A stretch of DNA of 64,000 nt from Pseudomonadota bacterium (GTDB lineage Bacteria; Pseudomonadota; Alphaproteobacteria; Rhizobiales; Xanthobacteraceae). The notes below the pieces were generated by a model. That model was not told the DNA's origin, ran no database searches, and saw nothing but the letters and a program-made list of their open reading frames with translations. This document shows, piece by piece, positions 1 to 7,905 of this stretch; the stretch's first letter is position 1; the number at the start of each line of letters is the position of its first letter. A program made the translations under genes and the position numbers. The DNA lies in assembly GCA_023387735.1 (NCBI GenBank), contig JAEWHP010000043.1:186001-250000 (forward strand), given 5' to 3'.

Positions 1-397
1 AGCTCTTGGGCACGAAGGCGGTGACTTCGATTTCGACCTTGGCCCTGTCATCGACCAGTCCCGCGATATAGAGCAAGGTCGAGGGCGGGAAGTTGCGCCC
101 CAGTGTCTCCTTCCAGGCCGCGCCGATACCCGCGCCCGCTTCAGCGTATTCGCTGCGGCTGGTCAGGTACCAGGTCAGGCGGACGATGTGTTCGGGTCCC
201 GCGCCGGCTTCAGCCAGCAATTTCATGATGCGCTTCAGCGCCGTGCCGACCTGGCTTGCCATGTCGGGTGAATAGTCGCCCTTTTCGTCGCCGCCGGTCT
301 GGCCGGCAAGCACGATCCATTTGCCGGGACCATCGACCTCGACGCCGTGCGAAAAGCCGCGGGGTTTCGACCATTCGGCCGGTTGCAAGATACGCAT
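1..397 (-). CDS. RidA / YjgF family protein, 3' end outside window
   Basis: The 132 codons seen give a complete-looking RidA-fold protein (YjgF/YER057c/UK114). It starts at ATG 397 with MRILQPAEWSKPRG and runs off the left edge near its C-terminus. Typical features are the early Gly-rich strand (IVLAGQTGGDEKG), the central helix with 'LKRIMKLLAEAGAGPEHIVRLT' character, and the final strand KVEIEVTAFVP. Family members deaminate reactive enamine/imine intermediates or belong to uncharacterised subgroups. The Arg that binds the carboxylate in true RidA enzymes, in the C-terminal strands, cannot be placed with certainty. The substrate is therefore unknown. The start is supported by a GGAGG-like stretch just upstream (GGGAGGAACTTAC before ATG). 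No stop codon lies in the window. Confidence 0.85.
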   Translation of the reverse strand, partial: MRILQPAEWSKPRGFSHGVEVDGPGKWIVLAGQTGGDEKGDYSPDMASQVGTALKRIMKLLAEAGAGPEHIVRLTWYLTSRSEYAEAGAGIGAAWKETLGRNFPPSTLLYIAGLVDDRAKVEIEVTAFVPKS

Positions 398-423
398 GTA
401 AGTTCCTCCCTGAATTCCTTCTT

Positions 424-501
424 GTCATTCCGGGATGGTCCGAAGGACCAGACCCGGAATCTCGAGATTCCGGATCGCCGCTGCGCGACGTCCGGAATGA
501 C
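424..501. repeat. Palindromic intergenic repeat, family 1, copy 1
   Basis: The element begins GTCATTCCGG and ends with the inverted CCGGAATGAC. Its centre is a perfect palindrome GGAATCTCGAGATTCC. A second copy of the same design lies at 9006-9084. Folded, each gives a long imperfect hairpin. The position between divergent genes is typical of rhizobial palindromic elements. Confidence 0.8.
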
Positions 502-661
502 AGATCCCTTAGCATCGATCTGAACGCCACTCCCACAGCGAAATTGCGGCACTGCGACGCGAGGGCCGGCGCATCGCTGCGTCGGCACATTTGCGCGTTG
601 CAAATCGTAGCGCCCTCGCCGATACCGGCTTCCCCGCAATTTCCAGGCTCTGCTCCGGAAC

Positions 662-1540
662 ATGGACCGCACGCCATCGATATCCCTGGCCGCGCTGTGG
701 ATGGCCGGCTGGCTCGCCTTGATGCTGATCATCGCCATCGCCGGCCGCGAGGCGGTGCGCGAGATGAACGTGTTCCAGCTCATGGAAGTGCGTTCGGTCC
801 TCGGGTTCCTGATGCTGTATCCGCTGATCCGCGCCAAAGGCGGATTCAGCGTGGTGAAGACGCAGCGCCTGCCGCAGCATGTCGCGCGCAACCTCATCCA
901 CTACGGCGCCCAGCTCGGCTGGTTCTTCGCGCTGACGCTGATCCCGATCGGCCAGGTGGTGGCGATCGAATTCACGATGCCGATATGGACCGCGATCCTG
1001 GCTGCGATGTTTCTCGGCGAACGAATGACGGTCTGGAAGATCGCCGCGATCGTGCTCGGAATCGTCGGCGTCGTCATCATCGTTCGGCCCGCCACCGGCG
1101 AGGTCAATCCCGGACAACTGATCGCGCTCGCGGCCGCCGTCGGGTTCGGCATTTCGGTCACCATGGTCAAGTCGCTGACCCGTACCGAACATACCCTTGC
1201 GATCCTGTTCTGGATGCTGGTGGTGCAATCGGCGGCCGGATTCCTGCCGGCACTCTACGTCTGGACGTGGCCGCCGAACCATATCTGGGGGTGGGTCGTT
1301 GTGATCGCGTTTTGCGGCACGTTCTCCCATTACTGCATGGCGCGCGCCATGCTGCATGCCGACGCCACGGTGGTGATCCCGATGGACTTCCTGCGGGTTC
1401 CGCTGACGGCCGCCGCCGGCTGGCTGATCTATTCGGAACGGCTGGACCTTTTCACGGTGCTCGGCGCCGGGCTGATCCTCCTCGGCAATCTCCTGAACCT
1501 GCGATCGGCGCCCCCGGCGCCCGCCCGCGCGCCAACCTGA
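662..1540 (+). CDS. EamA / DMT-superfamily transporter
   Basis: A 292-residue integral membrane protein made of two EamA repeats, about ten hydrophobic segments in all. Examples are WMAGWLALMLIIAIAG near the N-terminus, IAAIVLGIVGVVIIV in the first half, and VVVIAFCGTFSHYCMA and LFTVLGAGLILLGNLL in the second. The pattern 'VVAIEFTMPIWTAILAAMFLGERM' closing repeat 1 is characteristic of the drug/metabolite transporter superfamily, which exports metabolites or amino acids across the inner membrane. The substrate cannot be told from sequence. ATG 662 is used because hydrophobic sequence begins directly after it; no clear Shine-Dalgarno is seen. It is followed by a hairpin at 1608-1634. Confidence 0.85.
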   Translation: MDRTPSISLAALWMAGWLALMLIIAIAGREAVREMNVFQLMEVRSVLGFLMLYPLIRAKGGFSVVKTQRLPQHVARNLIHYGAQLGWFFALTLIPIGQVVAIEFTMPIWTAILAAMFLGERMTVWKIAAIVLGIVGVVIIVRPATGEVNPGQLIALAAAVGFGISVTMVKSLTRTEHTLAILFWMLVVQSAAGFLPALYVWTWPPNHIWGWVVVIAFCGTFSHYCMARAMLHADATVVIPMDFLRVPLTAAAGWLIYSERLDLFTVLGAGLILLGNLLNLRSAPPAPARAPT

Positions 1541-1607
1541 TTCTTATTTGTGCGGCTGTGATCTGGATCACGCGACAACGCGTGCCCTGAGGGTAACGGT
1601 CGGCGGG

Positions 1608-1634
1608 AAATGGCCGATTCACGGCCATTTTAGT
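1608..1634 (+). terminator. Rho-independent terminator after EamA transporter gene
   Basis: A perfect 9-bp stem, AAATGGCCG (1608-1616) with CGGCCATTT (1622-1630), loop ATTCA, then a short T run (TTTTAG overall). It lies 68 bp after the transporter stop and upstream of the caspase-like gene. Confidence 0.65.
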
Positions 1635-1718
1635 GGCGCGGGGGGTGGATTTTTTGTGTAGTCTGCGCCGAGCGTTATAGCCAAAAACTCTTTTCGATTC
1701 TGCAGGGGGATTTTCCTG

Positions 1719-3149
1719 ATGATGCGCTACCCAGCCCTGATTCTGTCCGTGATCTGCATGGCCTTTACGGCCGGTACCGCCCAGGCCGAGAAACGCGTCG
1801 CCTTCGTGGTCGGCAACGGAACCTACAAGAATGTCGCTCCGCTCCCGAATCCGTCGGTTGACGCCAAGGCAATGGCTGCGGCACTGCGCAACGTCGGCTT
1901 CGAAGTGGTCGAGGGGTCGAATCTCACGCGCGACAAGATGACCGAGCGGCTGCTCGACTTCGGCAAGAAGGCGCAGGGTGCCGACGTCGCCTTGTTCTTC
2001 TACGCCGGCCACGGCATCGCCATCAGCGGAACCAACTACCTGTTGCCGATCGACGCCGACATCAAGTCCGAAATGGACGTCAAGCTGGGCGCGGCGATCA
2101 ACATCGACCTCACCCTCGAGCAGACCATGGGCGACGCCAAGGTCAAGCTGGTGTTCCTCGATGCCTGCCGTGACAACCCGTTCGCGGCGAAGATCAAGTC
2201 GAACGCCGCCACCCGCAGCGTCAACGTGCAGACCGGCCTCGCCGAAATGAAGTCGGGCGAAGGGACCCTGATCGCATTCGCGACCGGCCCGGGACAGACC
2301 GCGCTCGACGGCCAGGAAGGCAACAACAGCCCGTTCACCCGGGCGCTGCTCGCCAACCTCACCCAGCCTGGCATGGAGATCCAGCAGGCGATGACCAAGG
2401 TCCGCGCCCAGGTCAACGAGGAAACCAACAAGGGCCAGCTTCCCTGGGGCCACACCAACCTGATCGGCGCGGTCTACCTGAATGGCGCGCCGGCCCCCGG
2501 CGCCGTGGCGGCGGTAGCGCCGGCCGCGACCGGTGCAAAGTCCTCGGACGTCGAACTTGAGTTCTGGCGCTCGATCAAGGATTCCAACAAGACCGAGGAA
2601 CTCAATGCCTATCTGAGCAGCTACCCGAACGGTCAGTTCCGCTCGCTGGCATTGTCGCGGATCGCCGCGATTGAGAGCGGCGCGAAGGATGCCACTGCTA
2701 CCCGCAACCTGAGCAAGGGCATCGATCCTGCGACCTTCAAGGACGAAGCCAACCAGACCACCGAGGACCAGATCGGCCTCGACAAGAACAAGCGTCGCGA
2801 CGTGCAGCGGCGCCTTACCGGGCTCGGCTTCGACACCAAGCTCACCGGCCTGTTCGATCCACCGACCCGGGCCGTGATCACGCGCTGGCAGGCCGCCCGC
2901 GGCTATCCCCAGAGCGGCTATCTCAACAAGCTGCAGCACAAGGCGCTGCTGACGGAGGCCGTGGCGGCCGCACCGACGGCTAGCGCCGAGGAGGATCGCC
3001 CCAAGCGCCGCACCACCAGCCAGCAGGCGCAGCCCCAGGTCCAGTACCAGCAGGCCCCGCCCCCGCCGCGGCAACAATATGCCCCCGGGCCCGATCCGGC
3101 CGGCGCAGGCCGCTTCATCGGCGGTGTCATGGGCGGCATGCTGCGCTAG
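1719..3149 (+). CDS. Secreted caspase-like peptidase with C-terminal peptidoglycan-binding-like domain
   Basis: 476 residues. An N-terminal signal peptide ends near TAQA (residue 23). It is followed by a peptidase C14 (caspase/metacaspase) p20-like domain at about 25-255 with the catalytic pair His98 (FYAGHG) and Cys150 (LDACRDNPF). A linker follows, with a short helical-repeat-like piece near 275-320. About residues 350-410 resemble a PG_binding_1 domain (RRDVQRRLTGLGFD, GLFDPPTRAVITRWQ). The tail is Pro/Gln-rich and ends in a Gly-rich peptide. The signal peptide puts the protein in the periplasm or cell envelope. Family knowledge supports cysteine protease activity after Arg/Lys; the target is unknown. 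The start is supported by an AGGGGGA stretch upstream of ATG 1719. The gene stands alone and ends in a strong terminator. Confidence 0.85.
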   Translation: MMRYPALILSVICMAFTAGTAQAEKRVAFVVGNGTYKNVAPLPNPSVDAKAMAAALRNVGFEVVEGSNLTRDKMTERLLDFGKKAQGADVALFFYAGHGIAISGTNYLLPIDADIKSEMDVKLGAAINIDLTLEQTMGDAKVKLVFLDACRDNPFAAKIKSNAATRSVNVQTGLAEMKSGEGTLIAFATGPGQTALDGQEGNNSPFTRALLANLTQPGMEIQQAMTKVRAQVNEETNKGQLPWGHTNLIGAVYLNGAPAPGAVAAVAPAATGAKSSDVELEFWRSIKDSNKTEELNAYLSSYPNGQFRSLALSRIAAIESGAKDATATRNLSKGIDPATFKDEANQTTEDQIGLDKNKRRDVQRRLTGLGFDTKLTGLFDPPTRAVITRWQAARGYPQSGYLNKLQHKALLTEAVAAAPTASAEEDRPKRRTTSQQAQPQVQYQQAPPPPRQQYAPGPDPAGAGRFIGGVMGGMLR

Positions 3150-3172
3150 CAGCCGCACCTATGCGAGACTTC

Positions 3173-3201
3173 AAAAGCCCGGGATCATCCCCGGGCTTTT
3201 T
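3173..3201 (+). terminator. Rho-independent terminator of caspase-like gene
   Basis: An 11-bp stem, AAAAGCCCGGG (3173-3183) with CCCGGGCTTTT (3190-3200), short loop, followed by T. It lies 24 bp after the stop codon. It may also serve the convergent gene at 3215 on the other strand, because the arms are A/T symmetrical. Confidence 0.85.
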
Positions 3202-3214
3202 CATTCCTGTTGTT

Positions 3215-3562
3215 TCATTCCGACAGTTTCAGGCAGTCCGCCTGCCCCTCCAGCAGCTTGACGTATTTGTCGCCGCCCGAGGTCAGCCGACACATCTCGA
3301 CTTCCTTGCCCGCGGGCACCGCCTTGGCGCAGGTGATCTGCGGATTGTTGTCGTACCTGGTGGTCGAGAATCTGCACGTCACGATGCACGACGCATCGCT
3401 CGCCAGCGAATTCGTCATCGAGATGCTGGCGATCTCCTCACCAGGCAAGATGGCGCATTGGAACGGCACCACGTCGGCCGCCGTCTCACGTGCCAGGCAG
3501 ATGGCAAGCGCCAACCCGGCAGCCGGTGCGATCCGCCGGAAACAGGCAGGGCAAAACTGCAT
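3215..3562 (-). CDS. Hypothetical secreted cysteine-containing protein
   Basis: 115 residues with an N-terminal signal peptide (hydrophobic AAGLALAICLA, likely cleavage after TAADV or nearby). The mature part is small with five cysteines spread along it (FQCAIL, ASCIVTCRF, ITCAKA, EMCRL, ADCLKL). Disulfides in the periplasm are likely. I recognise no family. It lies 15 bp after the BrnA-like gene on the same strand, so it may be the last gene of a cysK-brnA-like transcript. Confidence 0.6.
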   Translation of the reverse strand: MQFCPACFRRIAPAAGLALAICLARETAADVVPFQCAILPGEEIASISMTNSLASDASCIVTCRFSTTRYDNNPQITCAKAVPAGKEVEMCRLTSGGDKYVKLLEGQADCLKLSE

Positions 3563-3577
3563 CGCGACGGCCGGGTT

Positions 3578-3817
3578 CTATTTACCCGCGGCCCGTCGCA
3601 GCGCCTCGTTGATACGGTCCTGCCAGCCCGGACCCCCCTCCTGGAAATATTCCAGTACATCCTGATCGATGCGCAGCGACACCAGTTCCCTCACCCCCGG
3701 AAGCCGGAGCGGCTTCGGCGGCGCTTCGGGAGCCTTGGTGGTGGTACGCTTGAACGCCGCTTCGGCCTCGGTGCGCGCATCGTTCAGGGTTCTCGGCCGC
3801 CTCGGCTGGTCCGCCAT
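3578..3817 (-). CDS. BrnA-like antitoxin family protein (orphan)
   Basis: 79 residues. The C-terminal 35 residues (VSLRIDQDVLEYFQEGGPGW, then QDRINEALRR) match the ribbon-helix-helix end of BrnA antitoxins, which normally neutralise the BrnT RNase and repress their own operon. The N-terminal half is basic and Pro-rich, probably disordered. No BrnT-like gene lies on either side. The ATG is 2 bp after the cysK stop, so it is almost certainly translated from the cysK transcript. Family assignment is from the motif. Loss of the toxin partner, or recruitment as a stand-alone DNA-binding regulator, is inference. Confidence 0.7.
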   Translation of the reverse strand: MADQPRRPRTLNDARTEAEAAFKRTTTKAPEAPPKPLRLPGVRELVSLRIDQDVLEYFQEGGPGWQDRINEALRRAAGK

Positions 3818-3819
3818 CG

Positions 3820-4797
<978 letters not shown>

Positions 4798-5045
4798 CTC
4801 GACACTCCTGTTAAGAACCTGTGAAGGGAATTGGCGGTTTTTTCTACTTAGGAGGCACTCGCACCGCTGCGCAAGGCGGAAACGTCGTCAATGAACATTC
4901 GCTGCATTGCAAAATCGAAACCCATCAAGAATCTTTCAACGAACGCATTTGTGTTGCGACAACGTCAAACAATTCTGTTTATACTTTGGTCGTGGGCTGA
5001 GGCACGTTCCAATCGCAACACATTGAGATCGCAAGGAGGTCAACG

Positions 5046-5261
5046 ATGCCAGCTGTTGCTGAAATCCTGTCGACCGTCGCATCGAGGCCGGACCCACGCG
5101 GCTGTGATCTACCGGACTGCCCGGTTTGTGCCGATACCATGGTGGCCGCAGAAGCTTCAGCCTATCTGAGCGATCACGCCATCACCTATCTCTGGACCTG
5201 CGACACCTGCGGTTACGGCTTCGTGACCAAGCATTCGGTGAAAAGGTTCGCCTGCAACTGA
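5046..5261 (+). CDS. Small zinc-ribbon-like protein
   Basis: 71 residues with two CxxC pairs (CPVC about residues 25-28 and CDTC about 52-55) plus further cysteines, which suggests a small zinc ribbon. The start is certain: a full AAGGAGGT Shine-Dalgarno precedes ATG by five bases. It is convergent with tgt, with 3 bp between stop codons. A possible promoter with a TTATAC-like -10 lies about 70 bp upstream. No family function is recognised; a nucleic-acid-binding or regulatory role is only a guess from the ribbon. Confidence 0.75.
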   Translation: MPAVAEILSTVASRPDPRGCDLPDCPVCADTMVAAEASAYLSDHAITYLWTCDTCGYGFVTKHSVKRFACN

Positions 5262-5264
5262 GAT

Positions 5265-6398
5265 TTATCTCGGTGCAATATCCCCGCGCGCCCAACCGGC
5301 GCGCGTTTGCTTTTGGAACGTCGCGAACGTGCCGCCGGCGATCGCCTCGCGCATGCCATGCATCAGTCGCTGATAATAGGCGACGTTGATTTCCGACAGC
5401 AGCATCGCGCCCAGCGTCTCTCCCGACCGAACCAGATGATGCAGATAGGCGCGAGAAATGTCGCGGGTCGATGGCCAGTCACTCTCCTCGTCTAGCGGCC
5501 GCGGGTCGTCGGCGTGGCGTGCGTTGCGCAGATTGATCTGGCCGAAGCGCGTGAACGCCATGCCGTGCCGCCCGTTGCGGGTCGGCATCACGCAGTCGAA
5601 CATGTCGATGCCGCGCGCCACCGCCTCCAGCAGATCCTCCGGCGTGCCGACGCCCATCAGGTAGCGCGGGCGATCCGCAGGCAGCGCCGGGGCGGTCGCC
5701 TCGATCATCGCCAGCATCACCGCCTGCGGTTCGCCGACCGCAAGCCCGCCGATCGCGTAACCGTGGAAGCCGATCTCGACCAGTTCGCGCGCGCTGATGT
5801 GGCGCATCTCGGGAATGTCGCCGCCCTGCACGATGCCGAACAGCATGTAGCCGTCGGGCGCAGCCTCGAACGCGCGCTTGCTGCGCTCCGCCCAGCGCAG
5901 CGACAGCCGCATCGCGCGCTCGATGTCGGCGCGTTCCGCCGGCAACCGCACGCACTCGTCCATCTGCATCGCGATGTCAGAACCGAGGAGCCGCTGCACC
6001 TCGATCGAACGCTCCGGCGACAGTTCGACCTTGGCGCCGTCGATATGCGAGCGGAAGGTGACGGCCTTTTCGCTTACCTTGCGCAGGTCCGACAGCGACA
6101 TCACCTGGAAACCGCCGGAGTCCGTCAGCATTGGCCCTCTCCAGCCGGTGAAGGTCTGCAGGCCGCCCAGCGCGGCGATCCGCTCCGCCCCCGGCCGCAG
6201 CATCAGGTGATAGGTATTGCCGAGCACGATATCGGCACCGGCATCGCGCACCTCGCGCCAGTGCATACCCTTCATGGCGCCGGCCGTCCCGACCGGCATG
6301 AAGGCCGGCGTCCGCACCACGCCGTGCGGCGTAATCAGGCGGCCCGTGCGGGCGGCCCCGTCGGTGGCAAGCAGTTCGAAATGGTTGGGAAGGCTCAT
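5265..6398 (-). CDS. tgt: Queuine/preQ1 tRNA-ribosyltransferase
   Basis: 377 residues, the usual length. TGT exchanges guanine at position 34 of GUN tRNAs for preQ1. The substrate-base Asp is Asp93 in TDSGGFQ, and the catalytic Asp is Asp265 in RGIDMFDCVMPTRNGR. The zinc site is unusual: the CxCxxC triad of the canonical enzyme (after RPLDPE) is replaced by Ser306, Trp308 and Thr311 (DEESDWPSTRD), while the later His (RAYLHHL) is kept. The gene is complete and otherwise well conserved. Its queuosine partner queA is on the same strand 1.5 kb away, beyond asd. Confidence 0.95.
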   Translation of the reverse strand: MSLPNHFELLATDGAARTGRLITPHGVVRTPAFMPVGTAGAMKGMHWREVRDAGADIVLGNTYHLMLRPGAERIAALGGLQTFTGWRGPMLTDSGGFQVMSLSDLRKVSEKAVTFRSHIDGAKVELSPERSIEVQRLLGSDIAMQMDECVRLPAERADIERAMRLSLRWAERSKRAFEAAPDGYMLFGIVQGGDIPEMRHISARELVEIGFHGYAIGGLAVGEPQAVMLAMIEATAPALPADRPRYLMGVGTPEDLLEAVARGIDMFDCVMPTRNGRHGMAFTRFGQINLRNARHADDPRPLDEESDWPSTRDISRAYLHHLVRSGETLGAMLLSEINVAYYQRLMHGMREAIAGGTFATFQKQTRAGWARGDIAPR

Positions 6399-6467
6399 GC
6401 GGGAGCTTATGGCGTGACAAAGCCACCCGGTTCAACCCGGTTTCGACCGATTTTCCGCCCAAACCCG

Positions 6468-6496
6468 TTGACGGCAGCACCAGCCTGCCGCATAAG
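6468..6496 (+). promoter_or_regulatory. Candidate sigma-70-type promoter of asd leader
   Basis: TTGACG at 6468-6473, a spacer of exactly 17, and CATAAG at 6491-6496. The expected start of transcription is about 6503-6505, which coincides with the ATG of the leader ORF at 6505. The leader would then be translated from a leaderless or nearly leaderless transcript, as is known for the rhizobial trpL leader. Confidence 0.6.
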
Positions 6497-6504
6497 TCCG
6501 CGCC

Positions 6505-6579
6505 ATGATCTCGACCTCGACCAAAACCACCACGAAAACCAAAGCACCCTCCGGGGGCTCGGGAGCCGTGCGCGCGTAG
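6505..6579 (+). CDS. Thr/Lys-rich leader peptide of asd (candidate attenuator peptide)
   Basis: A 24-codon ORF, ATG 6505 to TAG 6579. Residues 2-13 read Ile-Ser-Thr-Ser-Thr-Lys-Thr-Thr-Thr-Lys-Thr-Lys: six Thr and three Lys codons within ten codons. The rest is Gly/Ser/Ala-rich. There is no Shine-Dalgarno, and the predicted transcription start falls at the ATG. The peptide composition resembles E. coli ThrL. The downstream gene makes aspartate semialdehyde, the precursor of Thr, Lys, Met and Ile. Ribosome stalling on the Thr/Lys codons is inferred as the sensor. Confidence 0.65.
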   Translation: MISTSTKTTTKTKAPSGGSGAVRA

Positions 6580-6611
6580 TCGAACGATCGCAACATCCGA
6601 ACCGAAGCCCC
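6554..6611 (+). promoter_or_regulatory. Candidate antiterminator pairing in asd leader
   Basis: GGGGCT at 6554-6559, inside leader codons 17-19, is the exact complement of AGCCCC at 6606-6611, which is the 5' arm of the terminator. A small competing hairpin, GGCT (6556-6559) with AGCC (6564-6567), can sequester the first segment. The three pairings are mutually exclusive in the order expected for ribosome-mediated attenuation. Confidence 0.5.
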
Positions 6612-6637
6612 GCCTGAAAAGGACCGGGGCTTTTTTA
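6604..6637 (+). terminator. Intrinsic terminator (attenuator) between leader peptide and asd
   Basis: An 8-bp stem, AAGCCCCG (6605-6612) with CGGGGCTT (6625-6632), with a nested CCT-GAAA-AGG hairpin in the loop and a run of T at 6631-6636. It lies after the leader stop and 34 bp before the asd start, and no other plus-strand gene precedes it. Confidence 0.85.
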
Positions 6638-6670
6638 TTGCCTGCAGCATTCAACCAAGAGGACAGACCC

Positions 6671-7696
6671 GTGAGCTACCAACCCGTTGTTGCCATCGTC
6701 GGCGTAACCGGCGCCGTGGGTGCCGAATTCATCGCCACCATGGACAAGCGCAACTTCCCGGTCCGCAAGCTGAAGGTGCTGGCGAGCGCCCGCTCGGCCG
6801 GCAGGACCATCGACTTCCGCGGCGAGAAGATCGCGATCGAGGAACTCACCGAGCGGTCGTTCGAGGGCGTCGATATCGCGCTGTTCTCGGCCGGCGGCGG
6901 CATCTCCCGCAAGTTCGCTCCCGCTGCGGTGAAGGCCGGCGCGGTCGTGGTCGACAATTCCTCGGCGTTCCGGATGGATCCGAACGTGCCGCTGGTGATC
7001 CCGGAAATCAACGCCGGCCGCATCCGTGACCACAAGGGCATCATCGCCAATCCGAACTGCTCGGCGATCACGGCACTGGTGCCGCTGTGGCCGATCCATA
7101 GGCAGAACCGCATCAAGCGCATGATCGTCTCGACCTACCAGGCGGCAAGCGGTGCGGGTGCTGCGGCGATGGAAGAGCTGGTGGAATCGACCCGCGCCTA
7201 TCTCGACGGCCGGCCGTTCACGCCCAAGGTGATCCCGCTGCCTTACGCCTTCAACGTCTTCAGCCACAACACGGCGATCGATCCCGAGACTGGCTACAAC
7301 GACGAGGAGACCAAGGTCATCAAGGAGACGCGCAAGATCTTCGAGGACGAGCAGATCGCCATCGGCGTCACCTGCGTGCGCGTGCCGGTGCTGCGCGCGC
7401 ATTGCGAGGCGATCACCTTCGAATGCGAGAAGCCGATCACTGAAGCCGACGTGCGCGCGATCCTCTCGAACGCACCCGGCGTCAAGATCGTCGACGACCG
7501 CGCGAAGAACTACTTCCCGATGCCGATCGATGCATCGGGCCAGGACGACGTTCTCGTCGGCCGCATCCGCAAGGACCTCAGCGATCCCTCCGGTCGCTCG
7601 ATCTCGATGTTCGTGTCGGCGGACCAGCTTCTCAAGGGCGCCGCGCTGAACGCGATCCAGATCGCCGAACTGCTGCCGCTGAGGGTGATGGCGTGA
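6671..7696 (+). CDS. asd: Aspartate-semialdehyde dehydrogenase
   Basis: 341 residues from GTG 6671. It reduces aspartyl phosphate to aspartate semialdehyde with NADPH, the branch point to Lys/diaminopimelate, Thr, Met and Ile. The nucleotide loop is VGVTGAVG (about 10-17), the catalytic Cys130 is in ANPNCSA, and the base His244 is in LRAHCEA. GTG is chosen over an upstream TTG at 6638 because AGAGGA sits nine bases before it and the TTG overlaps the attenuator. The gene lies between queA and tgt on the opposite strand and has its own promoter and leader. Confidence 0.93.
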   Translation: MSYQPVVAIVGVTGAVGAEFIATMDKRNFPVRKLKVLASARSAGRTIDFRGEKIAIEELTERSFEGVDIALFSAGGGISRKFAPAAVKAGAVVVDNSSAFRMDPNVPLVIPEINAGRIRDHKGIIANPNCSAITALVPLWPIHRQNRIKRMIVSTYQAASGAGAAAMEELVESTRAYLDGRPFTPKVIPLPYAFNVFSHNTAIDPETGYNDEETKVIKETRKIFEDEQIAIGVTCVRVPVLRAHCEAITFECEKPITEADVRAILSNAPGVKIVDDRAKNYFPMPIDASGQDDVLVGRIRKDLSDPSGRSISMFVSADQLLKGAALNAIQIAELLPLRVMA

Positions 7697-7714
7697 GATA
7701 AAATACGCGAAATG

Positions 7715-7743
7715 CAGGGTGGGCACGCTTTGCCCACCCTGGC
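7715..7743. repeat. Palindromic GGGTGGGCA repeat after asd
   Basis: CAGGGTGGGCA, then CGCTT, then TGCCCACCCTGG, a near-perfect hairpin just after the asd stop. A related element lies at 62695-62728. Both are downstream of plus-strand genes and could act as 3'-end structures, but neither has a T run. Confidence 0.6.
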
Positions 7744-7837
7744 AGATGCCGGTAGTTCTACGATCTTGGCCGCAACAGCAGAATCGCAGTGAGATGCCTC
7801 TGCGCTCTCTCCCTGAGCGCGTTCCTCCTGAAACTTG

Positions 7838-7864
7838 ACCCGCCTGGTCAGGCGGGTTTCTTTC
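7838..7864 (+). terminator. Rho-independent terminator downstream of asd
   Basis: ACCCGCCT (7838-7845), loop GGTC, AGGCGGGT (7850-7857), then TTCTTTC. It lies in the convergent gap between asd and queA, 142 bp after asd. Confidence 0.65.
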
Positions 7865-7905
7865 AGGATGCCGACGATTGTCTGTGCGGCAGCGACCGCG
7901 TTTCC

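Noticed and set aside
1452..3158. A 1.7-kb open frame antisense to the caspase-like gene
   Set aside because: Leu/Gly/Arg-rich shadow translation without start signals; the plus-strand gene has a signal peptide, catalytic dyad and terminator.
7794..7838. A 14-codon ORF before the terminator after asd, as a second attenuator
   Set aside because: No downstream plus-strand gene exists, the codons show no amino acid bias, and there is no ribosome site.
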